The translations under genes and the position numbers were made by a program. From Xylophilus sp. (GTDB lineage: Bacteria > Pseudomonadota > Gammaproteobacteria > Burkholderiales > Burkholderiaceae_C): 64,000 bases of DNA. Positions 51,051-60,346 of this stretch are shown in pieces. The DNA lies in assembly GCA_009914555.1 (NCBI GenBank), contig WNDY01000012.1:1-64000 (forward strand). Reading direction: 5' to 3'. The notes under the pieces were generated by a model. It worked only from the letters and a program-made list of their open reading frames with translations, was not told the DNA's origin and ran no database searches. The stretch's first letter is position 1; each line of letters opens with the position of its first letter.

Positions 51051-51326
51051 ATGACTCCTGGCGCGGCCGTGCTGCATCTGCTGAACTTCGCCGCGCCGGC
51101 TGCCTGGATGGCGCTGGCGATGGGACTGGCCGGGCGCATTGTCTTCGGCAGCGGCAAAAGGGGTATGGGCTGGATATGCACGTCATTCGTGCGCTTTGGG
51201 GTGGTACTGGCAGCTCTATTGGGCAGTGCCTGGGTGCTGGGCGCCGATGGGCGCATGCTCGGCTGGGCCGCCGCCGCAGTGGCTGCGGCCACCACGGAAT
51301 GGGTGCTGCGCCGCGGCTGGCGCTGA
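51051..51326 (+). CDS. Small hydrophobic membrane protein of unknown function
   Basis: A 91-residue protein with three probable membrane helices (about 10-30, 44-62 and 68-84) ending in a basic WVLRRGWR. It diverges from hemA. No family function is recognised. A repeat element (51159-51219) lies inside the coding region and supplies roughly residues 37-57, including part of helix 2, so the protein may have changed relative to orthologues. Confidence 0.65.
   Translation: MTPGAAVLHLLNFAAPAAWMALAMGLAGRIVFGSGKRGMGWICTSFVRFGVVLAALLGSAWVLGADGRMLGWAAAAVAAATTEWVLRRGWR
51159..51219. repeat. 53-bp-spaced paired-palindrome element, copy f (degenerate)
   Basis: AGGGGTAT (51159-51166) and a weaker partner GTACTGGC-AGCTCTAT (51204-51219) have centres 53 bp apart. 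GTGCGCTTTG sits at the same internal position (offset 31-40) as in copy j, supporting common descent. It lies inside the small membrane-protein gene. Confidence 0.5.
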
Positions 51327-51346
51327 AACGCAAAGCTTGATCCAGG

Positions 51347-53824
51347 TCAAGCGGGCGGGGCCGTCGGCGCGCCGTCGGCGGCCGATGCGGGCACCGTGGG
51401 CCCGGCCGGGCGCCAGCCGGGCACGGCCGTGGTGGCCGGCGGCGACAGCGCCAGCCCGGCCTCGCGCAGCCGCTCCAGGATGGTGAACAGCAGGTCGCCG
51501 CGCACGGCGCCGGCGGCGCGCGGGCTGTCCACATAGCCGATCGCGAGGAAGGTCAGGGTGCCGCTCTGGATGCCTTCGAGCTGCACGAGCGGCGCCGGTG
51601 TCGTCAGCACCAGCGCGTGGTCGGCGAAGGCGGCGAGGATGATCTCGCGCATGCGCTGGGCGTCGGTGTCCAGCGGCGCCGGCAGGCGCATCAGCACCCG
51701 GCCGCGCGCGCCCGAGAGCGTCATGTTGCGCACGGTCTTGGTGATGAACTCCGAGTTCGGCACGATCACGGTGGAACTGTCGCCGAGCTGGATCTCGGTG
51801 GCGCGCACGTTGATGCGCCGCACGTCGCCTTCGGTGTCGCCGAGCACCACCCAGTCGCCGGACTTGACCGGACGCTCGACCAGCAGGATCAGCCCCGAGA
51901 TGAAGTTCTGCACGATGGCCTGCAGGCCGAAGCCGATGCCCACCGACAGCGCGCTGGCCACCCAGGCGATGCGCTCCACGCTGATGCCCAGCGCGGCCAG
52001 CGCCAGCGCCACCACGGCCACGCCGCCGGCATAGCCCAGCAGCGTGACGATGGAGGTGCGCACGCCGGGCTCCAGCCGGGTGTGCGGGAAGTAGCGGTCG
52101 CTGAGCCAGTTCTTGAACAGCCGGATCGCCAGCCAGCCGACGGCCAGCACTGCCACGGCGCCCAGCACCGCGGCCGGCTCCAGCGTGACGCTGCCCACGC
52201 GCAGCGTGGCTTCGAGCGTGCTGCCGCGGCGGAACACCTCGTCGGGCCCGGTGCCGAAGGGCGCGAGCAGCGCCACGACCATGTAGAACAGCACCACGAG
52301 CCGCACCGCGCCGGCGGCCAGCACGGCCAGCTGGTCGAGCAGTCCGGCGTCGATGCCCAGGCCGCCGTTGAGCCGCTGGCCGAAGCTGCCCTTGGAGGAC
52401 AGCAGCGCCTCGCTCGCGTCGTCGGCCAGCTGCACCAGCAGGTAGGCGGTGCCGGCCACGGTGGCCGACCAGACCAGCTGCCGCGCGATCATGCCGCCCA
52501 GCGCGATGAAGCCGCTGAGGACCGACACCGCCAGCGCCACCGTGGCCGCGCCGGCCAGGACCACGGCGATGCCGACCCAGACCGGCCGCGCCGGCGGCTC
52601 GGGCGGCGGCGCGCCGTCGGCCTGGGCCGCGGCCGGCGGCACCGCGCGCATCTGCCGCAGCGCGGCGGCGGCCACCGCAGCGAACAGCAGCGCGCTGGCC
52701 GCCTGCGCCGCCACCTCGGCCTGCAGGCTGGCGCCGGCGGCGCTGTTGATCTCCGACAGCAGCGCGCCCAGCCCGGCGGCCGCGGCCAGCGCCCAGGGGT
52801 AGGGCGCAAGCCGCGCGGCCCGCTCGTCCGACAGCGGTGGCAGCCGCCACGAACCGCGCCGGTGCGACAGCAGCGCGCGGCCCAGCCCGCTCGCGAACGC
52901 GACGAAGAGCACGATGCGCACCAGCGCCGTGCCCAGGCCGCGCAGCCGGTCGTCCAGCGCGTCGCCGGCGTCGAGCCCGCTCAACGCCAGCTGGGCCGAG
53001 GCGCCGGCGATGGCGACGTTGACCAGCACGATGGCCAGCGCCAGCAGCGAGCGCCGCAGCCGGCCCGCTGGCAGCCGCGCCGGCGCGAGGCGCACCAGCG
53101 CACGCTCGGCCAGCCAGCTGCCGGCCACGAGTAGCAGCAGCGCGCCGGCCAGGCTGGCGAGGAAGCCGGCGCGCCGCCCCGGCGCCATCGCGGCTTGCAC
53201 CGCGCCGGCCGCGTCGGCGCCCAGGTCGCGCAGCCGTTCGGCGTCGGACGCGCTGGCGCCGGCCACGCCGCGCCAGAAGGCCGTGCCCAGCGGCGAGCCC
53301 ACGCGGCCGAAGACCTGGTCGCGGAACTGCTGGCGGCGCTGCTGCACCACCTCGGCGCTGCGCTGCTCGGCATCCACCGCGACCAGCCGCGCGAGCTTGA
53401 GGTCGGCATCGACCGTGCCGCGCTGGCGGGTGAGCAGCGTGCGCTGCTCGGCCACGTCGGCGGCCTCGGGCGGCGCGCCCTTGGCCGGCGCGGCGCCCAG
53501 GCCTTCGAGCCGGCGGTCGATGTCGGCCAGCTCCGCGGTGCGGCTGGCGACCAGCGCCTCGGCGGCGGTGCCGATCTCGTTGATCTCGGCCACGCGCTTG
53601 CGGCCGTCGTCCTCCGGGCCGAGCGCGGCGGGTATGGCGTCGAGCCGGGTGCGCAGTGCGTCGACCGACGGCGCGGGCGCACCTGCCGCAGCAGCCGCGG
53701 CCGCTGTCGCGGGTTCCGCCGCCTGGGCCGCAGGCGGGGCCACCAGACCCAGGAACAGCGCGAGCAGCCCGGCGGCCAGCAGCCAGCGCCACGGCACGAA
53801 GGCGGGGGGGCTGCCGCGCGTCAT
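51347..53824 (-). CDS. Large MscS-family channel with DUF3772 domain
   Basis: An 825-residue protein. A cleavable signal ([20 protein letters not shown]) is followed by a periplasmic coiled-coil DUF3772 region (about 50-200), then a set of about ten membrane helices, and the MscS pore and beta domain ([20 protein letters not shown], then [20 protein letters not shown]). Such large channels respond to osmotic shock. The start overlaps the stop of the glycerophosphodiesterase gene (ATGA). The C-terminal tail is Pro/Ala-rich. Confidence 0.9.
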   Translation of the reverse strand: MTRGSPPAFVPWRWLLAAGLLALFLGLVAPPAAQAAEPATAAAAAAAGAPAPSVDALRTRLDAIPAALGPEDDGRKRVAEINEIGTAAEALVASRTAELADIDRRLEGLGAAPAKGAPPEAADVAEQRTLLTRQRGTVDADLKLARLVAVDAEQRSAEVVQQRRQQFRDQVFGRVGSPLGTAFWRGVAGASASDAERLRDLGADAAGAVQAAMAPGRRAGFLASLAGALLLLVAGSWLAERALVRLAPARLPAGRLRRSLLALAIVLVNVAIAGASAQLALSGLDAGDALDDRLRGLGTALVRIVLFVAFASGLGRALLSHRRGSWRLPPLSDERAARLAPYPWALAAAAGLGALLSEINSAAGASLQAEVAAQAASALLFAAVAAAALRQMRAVPPAAAQADGAPPPEPPARPVWVGIAVVLAGAATVALAVSVLSGFIALGGMIARQLVWSATVAGTAYLLVQLADDASEALLSSKGSFGQRLNGGLGIDAGLLDQLAVLAAGAVRLVVLFYMVVALLAPFGTGPDEVFRRGSTLEATLRVGSVTLEPAAVLGAVAVLAVGWLAIRLFKNWLSDRYFPHTRLEPGVRTSIVTLLGYAGGVAVVALALAALGISVERIAWVASALSVGIGFGLQAIVQNFISGLILLVERPVKSGDWVVLGDTEGDVRRINVRATEIQLGDSSTVIVPNSEFITKTVRNMTLSGARGRVLMRLPAPLDTDAQRMREIILAAFADHALVLTTPAPLVQLEGIQSGTLTFLAIGYVDSPRAAGAVRGDLLFTILERLREAGLALSPPATTAVPGWRPAGPTVPASAADGAPTAPPA

Positions 53825-54573
53825 CCGGCGGGCGCGAACAGGTCGACGCGGTCGGTGATGATGCCGTCGGTGCCCAGTGCCCAGAGGCGTTCGGCCTCGG
53901 CCGGGTCGTTGACGGTGTAGCTCAGCGTGCGCAGGCCGGCCAGGCGCGCGGTCTGCACCGTGGCCGCGTCCCACAGCGGGTGGTGGCAGACGACGGCGCC
54001 GCAGCCCAGGCGGCGCGCGGCGTCGAGCCAGCCGTCCCGCAGCTGGTCGAGCAGCAGGCCGCGCGGAAGCGCGGGCGCAGCGGCCTGGGCGCCTTCCAGC
54101 GCTTCGGCCCGGAAGGAGGTCAGCAGCGGCGGCAGGTCGTCACCCGCCCAGAGCCGCGCGGCCAGCGCGGCCACGGCGCTGCCGGTGGCATGCTCGGTGC
54201 CCGGCGTGGGTTTGATCTCGATGTTGAGCGCGAGCCGGTTGGCGCGCACCCAGCGTGCCACGCCCTCCAGCGTGGCCAGCGGCTCGCCCGCGTAGGCGCG
54301 CGAATGCCAGGCGCCGGCGTCGAGCCGCGACAGCGCCGACCAGTCCAGTGCGCCGGCCGGACCCTGGCCGCTGGTGGTGCGTTCCAGCTCTGCGTCGTGC
54401 AGCAGGAAGACCACGCCGTCGGCGCTGAGCTTGGCATCGCATTCGAACATGCGCCAGCCGTGCTGTGCACCGAGGCGCAGGGCGGCGAGCGTGTTCTCGG
54501 GCGCGAGCTTGCCGGCGCCCCGGTGGGCGATCCAGCGCGGGTAGGGCCAGTGGGTGGTGGGGGCGGAGGTCAT
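53821..54573 (-). CDS. ugpQ: Glycerophosphodiester phosphodiesterase
   Basis: A 250-residue cytoplasmic enzyme that hydrolyses deacylated phospholipids to glycerol-3-phosphate and an alcohol. WIAHRGAGKLAPENTLAA, EPD-like ECDAKLSADGVVFLLHDAEL and LNIEIKP hold the metal and catalytic residues (His and Glu in HRGAGKLAPEN, His in HDAELERT). No signal peptide, so it is the UgpQ rather than the GlpQ type. It is followed by the MscS/DUF3772 gene with a four-base overlap. Confidence 0.93.
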   Translation of the reverse strand: MTSAPTTHWPYPRWIAHRGAGKLAPENTLAALRLGAQHGWRMFECDAKLSADGVVFLLHDAELERTTSGQGPAGALDWSALSRLDAGAWHSRAYAGEPLATLEGVARWVRANRLALNIEIKPTPGTEHATGSAVAALAARLWAGDDLPPLLTSFRAEALEGAQAAAPALPRGLLLDQLRDGWLDAARRLGCGAVVCHHPLWDAATVQTARLAGLRTLSYTVNDPAEAERLWALGTDGIITDRVDLFAPAG

Positions 54574-54632
54574 GGCGGCGGCGCAGCTTCTTGTTCGGTC
54601 GGCGATGGTACAGGCGGGACGGGGGCTTGCAG

Positions 54633-54701
54633 ATACTCCCTGTGTTTATGTCCCAGTGCGACCGTCCCGGGTGCAGCATGGCCTGGTGGGGCGGGGAGTA
54701 T
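54633..54701. repeat. 53-bp-spaced paired-palindrome element, copy g
   Basis: ATACTCCC (54633-54640) and GGGAGTAT (54694-54701) are perfect inverted half-sites with centres 53 bp apart. The element occupies the gap between the DUF429 gene and ugpQ. Confidence 0.65.
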
Positions 54702-54707
54702 GGTGGC

Positions 54708-55568
54708 TCAGGCGCCGGTGATCCAGCCTTCGAGCCGGTCGCGCCGCGGCGGCAGGCCGTAGTCCGCGTCGCCGGCCGCATGGGCGCGCCAGGCGGCGCC
54801 GGCTTCGAGCAGGCAGAGCACGGCGTCGATGCGGTCGCCCGCCGCGTCGGCCACCAGGGCGGCCTGCCGGGCGGCATCGGCCTCCAGCCGCAGGCCGGTG
54901 CGCAGCGGCCGGCCGCCGTCGGCGGTGCCGGACAGCAGCGCGGCCAGCAGGCCGGCGCGCGCGGCGGCGCGCTCGGGCGTCTGGCAGGCGCGGTCGTCGG
55001 CCTTGTAGCTGCGCCGGCCCAGCACCTCGCGCGCGGTCAGGCCCGGATACGCCTCCAGCGCGACGCGGCCGGTATCGCCGTCGATCAGGCCCGGCAGGTG
55101 CGCGCCGGCATCCACCAGAAGCGGCACGCCGGCATGCAGCATGAAGGCCACGGGCGGGTTGACCCATTTCATCGACGGGCTGGAGCCCGCCGGCCCGTCG
55201 GTCGCGCGGTGCGCGAACTTGCCGCCCGCCGGCCGCGCGGCGCAGAAGGCCGCGAACCGCTGGCGGATCTCGGCCCGCGTGAGCGCGCGGTAGTGCGCCA
55301 GCCAGGCCGGCCACTGCGTCGGCCAGCCCAGGGTCTCGATGAGTTCGCGCGGCAGGCCGAACGGCAGGTCGAAGCCGCCGACCCAGCGGCGCGGCCCGGC
55401 CAGCCAGGCGCCGAAGGCCGGCAGCGTGTCGAAGGTCTCGATGCCAGTCAGGCGCACGGCTTTCCCATCGCCGCAGGGCTCGCCCAGCGCCAGCACGATG
55501 GGCTTGCGCCGGCTCGGCGCGCTGCTGAAATCGCAGCCGACGAGCAGCGGCGCCACGCACGTGCTCAC
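54708..55568 (-). CDS. DUF429-family protein
   Basis: A 286-residue protein starting at a GTG that overlaps the thioredoxin stop (GTGA). It begins with a PLLVGCDFSSAPSRRKPIVL strand, an Asp-containing RNase H-like opening, then VGGFDLPFGLPRELIETLGW and ALEAYPGLTAREVLG. A predicted nuclease-like fold is known for DUF429, but no function is established. The thioredoxin-DUF429 pair is probably one transcript. Confidence 0.8.
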   Translation of the reverse strand: MSTCVAPLLVGCDFSSAPSRRKPIVLALGEPCGDGKAVRLTGIETFDTLPAFGAWLAGPRRWVGGFDLPFGLPRELIETLGWPTQWPAWLAHYRALTRAEIRQRFAAFCAARPAGGKFAHRATDGPAGSSPSMKWVNPPVAFMLHAGVPLLVDAGAHLPGLIDGDTGRVALEAYPGLTAREVLGRRSYKADDRACQTPERAAARAGLLAALLSGTADGGRPLRTGLRLEADAARQAALVADAAGDRIDAVLCLLEAGAAWRAHAAGDADYGLPPRRDRLEGWITGA

Positions 55569-55921
55569 GCGGTGGCGGATGCGTCGATGCGTGCGAGCTG
55601 CTCGGCGACGGCCTGGGCGTCGGTCGGGCGCACCAGCCGGCCGACCTCGCGGCCGTTGTCCAGGAAGACCAGCGTCGGCCAGAGCTTGATGCCGTAGGAG
55701 CGGCCGAGCGGGCGGCCGCTGGCGTCCTCGACCTTGATGTGCCGCACGCTCGGATGGGCCTGGAGCGCCGCCTCGATGTGCTTGCGCGCGGCCTGGCAGA
55801 TGCCGCACCAGTTGGCGCCGAAGTCGATCATCGTCGGGCCGCCGAGTTTGTCGGCCTCGGTGCGCGAGAGGGACTCGGGCGCATACGCGCCGGCGGTGGA
55901 GGAGGAGGAGGGCTGGGTCAT
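55565..55921 (-). CDS. Thioredoxin-fold protein with WCGIC active site
   Basis: A 118-residue protein with FGANWCGICQAARKHIEAAL and the cis-Pro segment WPTLVFLDNGREVGRLV. No signal peptide is seen, so it is probably cytoplasmic. The CGIC pair is unusual next to the CGPC of classical thioredoxin and could alter redox potential. It may act as a disulfide reductase. The partner is not known. It overlaps the DUF429 gene by 4 bases. Confidence 0.87.
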   Translation of the reverse strand: MTQPSSSSTAGAYAPESLSRTEADKLGGPTMIDFGANWCGICQAARKHIEAALQAHPSVRHIKVEDASGRPLGRSYGIKLWPTLVFLDNGREVGRLVRPTDAQAVAEQLARIDASATA

Positions 55922-56022
55922 GGTCGCGGGTTCCTGGTGGATGGGGGGCGACGCGAACGTCGGTCATGCCATTGTAGGAACGGCCGCGGCCGCCCTGTGT
56001 GCAAGGGAAACCGGGCATGCGC

Positions 56023-56083
56023 AGGGGTATGGCCTTGCAGCCGGCGGAAAATAGATGCTATAGGACAGTTGATGGGGGAGTAT
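56023..56083. repeat. 53-bp-spaced paired-palindrome element, copy h
   Basis: AGGGGTAT (56023-56030) and GGGAGTAT (56076-56083) are direct half-sites with centres 53 bp apart. It lies between the thioredoxin and EF-hand genes and ends at the stop codon of the latter. Confidence 0.65.
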
Positions 56084-56512
56084 TCAGCGGCGCGCCGCGT
56101 TCTGCAATTCGCCCGGGCTGATGCTGCCGTCCCCGTCGGCATCGACGCGGTCGAACTGCTCGGACACGGCCGGCAGCCGCTCGGCCTCCTTGCGGCTCAG
56201 GCGGCCGTCGCCGTTGGCATCGGTGCGGCGGAAGACCGACTCCACGTCCTGCGTGCCGGCATACGAGGTGGTCGTGGCCACGGCCGGGCTGGCGGCCGTG
56301 AGCGCCGGCGACGCGCCGCCCGGCGCGAGGCCGTTGCGGCTGGTGCCCGGCGGCGCGAGCTGGGCGTGCGCCGGCATCACCGCACCGGTGAAGGTGAGGC
56401 TGGCGAACAGCGCCACGCTGCGAGCGTCGAACAGCAGCGGGCCGAGGCGCTTGCCCTGGCGGCTGCCGGCCGCGGCCCCGGCGAAGGGCAGGAGTTGCTT
56501 GGTTGTCGTCAT
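56084..56512 (-). CDS. EF-hand calcium-binding protein, probably exported
   Basis: A 142-residue protein. A hydrophobic segment (SVALFASLTFTGAVMPAHA) acts as signal peptide although it starts about 30 residues in. The mature part ends with two EF-hand loops, DANGDGRLSRKE and DADGDGSISPGE. The start at 56512 (MTTTKQLLPF) is preferred over one 22 codons earlier. The middle is Ala/Ser/Thr-rich and disordered. It may sense or store calcium in the periplasm. Its role is unknown. Confidence 0.78.
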   Translation of the reverse strand: MTTTKQLLPFAGAAAGSRQGKRLGPLLFDARSVALFASLTFTGAVMPAHAQLAPPGTSRNGLAPGGASPALTAASPAVATTTSYAGTQDVESVFRRTDANGDGRLSRKEAERLPAVSEQFDRVDADGDGSISPGELQNAARR

Positions 56513-56632
56513 GGCGCCGATTGCACCGCGCCGCAGCCCGCGCGGCCAGCGCTTTTGCGCGGTGTTGCCATCGCTCACAGACCGTTTGCCGGCGAAACAT
56601 CCGGCTGCGTCGGTTCACCGTTCCAGGGCGGC

Positions 56633-57781
56633 TCACAGGGCCTGGGCCAGCCGCAACGACTCCGGCCGGCCGGGCGCGAGCCGCCGGCCCCAGGCCATGG
56701 TCGGCAGCTCGACCAGCCGGTGCACGGCGACGGCGGCGGCCACGACTACCGCCAGCGACAGCACCACGGCCGGCACGGCCGGCACACCGGCACCCGCCAG
56801 CCAGCGCAACAGCGCGAAGCCGGCGAGACAGTGCACGGCATAGAGCGGAAAGCTGATGCGCGCCAGCCAGTCCACCACCGGCTGCGGCCGGAAATGCGCG
56901 CGCAGCGCGTAGGCCGCGGCGAACACGCCGATGTTGAGCACGTAGACGTTGCTCACCAGCTGCACCTGCGCGCGCTGCGACGAATGCGTCCAGGCCGCGA
57001 GCGCCAGCGCAACCAACACCAGCGATCCGCCCGCCAGCATGCGCAGGCCGATGGCGCCGCGCAGGTGGTGGAAGAACAGCGTGCCGACCATCATGTACGG
57101 CAAGTAGACCAGCTCCGCGCCCAGCGCCGCGAGGTCGACGCCCGCGCGCGTGCCCAGCGGCGCGATCCAGAGGTTGAAGACCAGCACGGCTGCCGCGAAC
57201 AGCACCAGCGGCACCGCCTTCGCGCGCGGCGCGACGGCGGCGATCAGCGCCATCGCCAGGTAGAACTTGAGTTCGATCGCCAGCGTCCAGTTCACCGGCT
57301 CCACGGTGCGCACGCCGGTGACGGTGTGCGTCAGCAGCGCGTTGGCCGCGATGGTGTGCACGTCGAGCCCGAACGGCCGCTGCCAGTGGCGCGACGACAG
57401 CCACACCGCCGCGAGGCCGATGGCGAAGCAGGCGAGCCAGGTCGGGTAGATGCGCAGCAGCCGCGCGAGCAAAAAGCGCCCGGGCGGCAGCCGCGCGAGC
57501 GACATCGGTATGACGAAGCCGCTGATCAGGAAGAACAGCGACACGCCGAACGGGCCGAAGCCGAACGCGTCCACCACGGCCGGCAGCCAGCGCGGCGCAT
57601 CGTCCAGCGGCGGGGCGAACACCAGGCGCGCAACATGGTCGCGCCAGGCCCAGAAGCCGCCGCAGAGGTGGAAGAACACGACCGACAGCGCGGCCAGCGC
57701 GCGCAACTGGTCGGCGAAGACGATCTTGGAGCCGCCGCTGGCAGCGGAGGGAGCCGGTGGCGTGGATGGACGAGACTCCAT
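56633..57781 (-). CDS. Acyltransferase 3 family membrane protein
   Basis: A 382-residue integral membrane protein with about ten helices. The first has QLRALAALSVVFFHLCGGFW with the conserved His of the family. The second conserved region RLLRIYPTWLACFA is also seen. Such enzymes (OafA/NodX type) O-acylate surface sugars such as O-antigen or capsule. The substrate is not readable. No sugar-synthesis genes are adjacent. It stands between an EF-hand gene and an EamA exporter. Confidence 0.87.
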   Translation of the reverse strand: MESRPSTPPAPSAASGGSKIVFADQLRALAALSVVFFHLCGGFWAWRDHVARLVFAPPLDDAPRWLPAVVDAFGFGPFGVSLFFLISGFVIPMSLARLPPGRFLLARLLRIYPTWLACFAIGLAAVWLSSRHWQRPFGLDVHTIAANALLTHTVTGVRTVEPVNWTLAIELKFYLAMALIAAVAPRAKAVPLVLFAAAVLVFNLWIAPLGTRAGVDLAALGAELVYLPYMMVGTLFFHHLRGAIGLRMLAGGSLVLVALALAAWTHSSQRAQVQLVSNVYVLNIGVFAAAYALRAHFRPQPVVDWLARISFPLYAVHCLAGFALLRWLAGAGVPAVPAVVLSLAVVVAAAVAVHRLVELPTMAWGRRLAPGRPESLRLAQAL

Positions 57782-57837
57782 CCGGCCATTGCATCATCGG
57801 CCCGCCAATGGCTGGTGACGAGCCGTACACGCGCACG

Positions 57838-58725
57838 CTACCGCGCCAGCGCCGCGACGCCCGCAGCGATGCACAGCGCCCCCGCGATGCGCAGTCCACG
57901 GTCGCGCTCGCCGAGCAGGCGCCCGCCGAGCAGCGCGGCGAACAGCATCGACACTTCGCGCGCCGGCGCCACGTGGGACAGCGGCGCCTGCTGCATCGCA
58001 TAGAGCACCAGCACATAAGCGATCGGGCTCACCGCGCCGACCGCGAGCGCGGGCTTCCACTGCAGCCGCCAGAGGCCGCGCGCCGCGGGCAGGTCGCGCA
58101 GCACCACCGGCAGCAGCAGGCCCAGGCGCAGCAGGTTGCCCATGTAGTCCACCAGGACCGGCGACATGCCCAGCACCTTGACCGCATAGCCGTCCACCAC
58201 CGTATAGCCGGCGATGAAGGCGCCGGTCAGCAGGCCGTGGCCCACGCCCCTGCGCACGCGCTGGCGCGCGGCCGCGTCCTGCGAATGCCGCGCCGCCTGC
58301 CAGAGCGCCGGCCCGCCTGCGATCAGGAACACGCCGCCCACTACGCCCGCGATGCCGGCTGCGCCCAGGCCACTGAGGTGTTCGCCCGGCAGCAGCACTG
58401 CCGTGAGCGACGACAGCAGCGGCGCCGAACCGCGCGCGAGCGGATAGACCACGGTGAGATCGCCCACGCGGTAGCCGCGCAGCAGCACGATGTAGTAGAG
58501 GACGTGGAGCAGGCCGCTGGCCGCGACCACGGCCCATTCGGCCGCGCCCCACAGCGGCACCGCTTTGCGCCCGAGCCACCAGCCCAGCGGCGACCACACC
58601 AGCATGTTGCAGGCGGCGGTGAAGAAGGCGAAGCGCGCATCGCCGCCGGCCTTCTTGGCCACGAAGTTCCAGCCGGCGTGGATCAGCCCGGCCAGCAGGA
58701 TGAGCGCGAAGGCGCCGGCGGCCAC
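57838..58725 (-). CDS. EamA (DMT) family transporter
   Basis: A 295-residue exporter-like protein with ten helices in two EamA repeats (LILLAGLIHAGWNFVAKKAG begins the first). The GTG at 58725 is 4 bases after the folE stop, so it is probably co-transcribed with folE. The family exports metabolites and amino acids. The substrate is unknown. Confidence 0.87.
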   Translation of the reverse strand: MAAGAFALILLAGLIHAGWNFVAKKAGGDARFAFFTAACNMLVWSPLGWWLGRKAVPLWGAAEWAVVAASGLLHVLYYIVLLRGYRVGDLTVVYPLARGSAPLLSSLTAVLLPGEHLSGLGAAGIAGVVGGVFLIAGGPALWQAARHSQDAAARQRVRRGVGHGLLTGAFIAGYTVVDGYAVKVLGMSPVLVDYMGNLLRLGLLLPVVLRDLPAARGLWRLQWKPALAVGAVSPIAYVLVLYAMQQAPLSHVAPAREVSMLFAALLGGRLLGERDRGLRIAGALCIAAGVAALAR

Positions 58726-58729
58726 TGCG

Positions 58730-59485
58730 TCAGCGGTTGTTGCCGCCGTTGCGCGGGATCAGCGCGAGGAATTCGCGGCGCAGGGCCGGGTCCTTGAGGA
58801 AGGCGCCGCGCATGACCGAGTTGATCATGCGGCTGTCCATCTCGCGCACGCCGCGCCAGGACATGCAGAAGTGGCTGGCTTCCATCACGATGGCCAGGCC
58901 GTCGGGCTGGGTCTTCCTCTCGATCAGGTCGGCCAGCTGGATGACGGCCTCTTCCTGGATCTGCGGGCGGTTCATCAACCAATCCACCAGGCGTGCGTAC
59001 TTCGACAGGCCGATCACGTTGGTGTGCTGGTTGGGCAGCACGCCGATCCAGATCTTGCCGATGACCGGGCAGAAGTGGTGGCTGCAGGCGCTGCGCACCG
59101 TGATCGGGCCGACGATCATCAGTTCGTTGAGGTGTTCGGCGTTCGGGAATTCGGTGATCGCCGGCGCATCGACGTAGCGGCCGCGAAAGACCTCGCCCAG
59201 GTACATCTTGGCTACGCGGCGCGCGGTGTCGCGGGTGTTGTGGTCGGAGGCGGTGTCGATCACCAGGCTGTCGAGCACGCCCTGCATCTTGGCCTCGACC
59301 TCGTCGAGCAGGCGATCGAGTTCGCCGGGTTCGATGAACCCGGCGATGTTGTCATTGGCGTTGAAGCGTTTCTGTGCCGCCTTCAGCCGCTCGCGGATCT
59401 TCACCGAGACGGGCACGCCTTCATCGCCTGCCGGCTGGGCGGGCGCAGGTGCCGGGCTGCCGGCTTCTTCCACATGTCTGAGCAT
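58730..59485 (-). CDS. folE: GTP cyclohydrolase I (FolE type)
   Basis: A 251-residue enzyme that makes dihydroneopterin triphosphate for folate. SACSHHFCPVIGKIWIGVLP holds the zinc-binding Cys and His, and HFCMSWRGVRE the second Cys. The N-terminal 35 residues are a variable extension. EamA transporter gene follows closely. The sequence is of the zinc (FolE1) type. Confidence 0.95.
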   Translation of the reverse strand: MLRHVEEAGSPAPAPAQPAGDEGVPVSVKIRERLKAAQKRFNANDNIAGFIEPGELDRLLDEVEAKMQGVLDSLVIDTASDHNTRDTARRVAKMYLGEVFRGRYVDAPAITEFPNAEHLNELMIVGPITVRSACSHHFCPVIGKIWIGVLPNQHTNVIGLSKYARLVDWLMNRPQIQEEAVIQLADLIERKTQPDGLAIVMEASHFCMSWRGVREMDSRMINSVMRGAFLKDPALRREFLALIPRNGGNNR

Positions 59486-59530
59486 CGCACGATGGTAGCA
59501 GCGATGCCCCAGCGGCGCGGCGCGGGGGAA

Positions 59531-60211
59531 TCAGGTGTCGGACCACATCCGCAGCAGGTTGTGGTACTGGCCGGTGAGGGCCACGGTCTCCTCGGTCTCG
59601 CCGAGGCGCGCGCGGAGTTGCTGGATGGTCTGGTCCAGCTCGAACAGCAGGCGGCGGCGTTCGGTGTCGCGCACCAGGCTCTGCAGCCAGAAGAAGGCGC
59701 TGGTGCGGGCGCCGCGCGTGACCGGCTCCACGCGGTGCAGGCTGGTGGACGGATAGAGGATCAGGTCGCCCGCGGGCAGCCTGACTTCGTGCGTGCCGTA
59801 GGTGTCGACGATGACGAGGTCGCCGCCGTCGTAGTCCCCGGGCTCGGTGAGGAAGAGGGTGCACGACAGGTCGGTGCGCAGCCGGGTCGCGGTGCCCGGC
59901 AGGTTGCGGATGGAGCCGTCCACATGCAGGCCGTAGTGCTCGCCGCCTTCGTAGCGGTTGAACAGCGGCGGCACGATGCGCAGCGGCAGCGCGGCGGCGA
60001 AGAAGAGCGGATGGCGTGCCAGCGCAGCCAGGATCCGGTCGCCGAGCTGGCGGGCCAGCGGTGAATCCTCGGGCAGCTGGCGGTTGTGCTTGACGCGCGC
60101 GCCCTGCGCGCCGACGGTGGCACGGCCGTCGCTCCAGTCGGCGGCGTCGAGCGCGGCGCGGAATTCGGCCACTTGGGCGGGGGCGAGGATCGCGGGGATG
60201 TGGAGGAGCAT
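59531..60211 (-). CDS. piuC: PKHD-type Fe(II)/2-oxoglutarate hydroxylase (PiuC/YbiX)
   Basis: A 226-residue dioxygenase. [15 protein letters not shown] contains the H-x-D iron ligands, and [20 protein letters not shown] the distal His and the Arg that binds 2-oxoglutarate. PiuC proteins are co-encoded with Fiu/PiuA-type TonB receptors and are iron-regulated. Here the receptor gene lies 135 bases upstream on the same strand, with a repeat element between. Its substrate remains unknown. Confidence 0.93.
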   Translation of the reverse strand: MLLHIPAILAPAQVAEFRAALDAADWSDGRATVGAQGARVKHNRQLPEDSPLARQLGDRILAALARHPLFFAAALPLRIVPPLFNRYEGGEHYGLHVDGSIRNLPGTATRLRTDLSCTLFLTEPGDYDGGDLVIVDTYGTHEVRLPAGDLILYPSTSLHRVEPVTRGARTSAFFWLQSLVRDTERRRLLFELDQTIQQLRARLGETEETVALTGQYHNLLRMWSDT

Positions 60212-60237
60212 GTTGGGCCAGGGGCTGGGGGCGAGGT

Positions 60238-60306
60238 GTATACCCTCGGGGTATGTTCTTGTGGCGGTGGAATTGCAGGCAGTGGGGCGGTATACCCCGA
60301 GGGTCT
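60238..60306. repeat. 53-bp-spaced paired-palindrome element, copy i
   Basis: GTATACCCTCGGGGTATG (60238-60255) and the inverted partner TATACCCCGAGGGTCT (60291-60306) have centres 53 bp apart. It is the clearest copy along with copy b, and lies between the TonB receptor gene and piuC. Confidence 0.7.
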
Positions 60307-60346
60307 TCTGCGCTGGTTCGAGCCCCCGGCCTTCAGCCCCTTTCTG

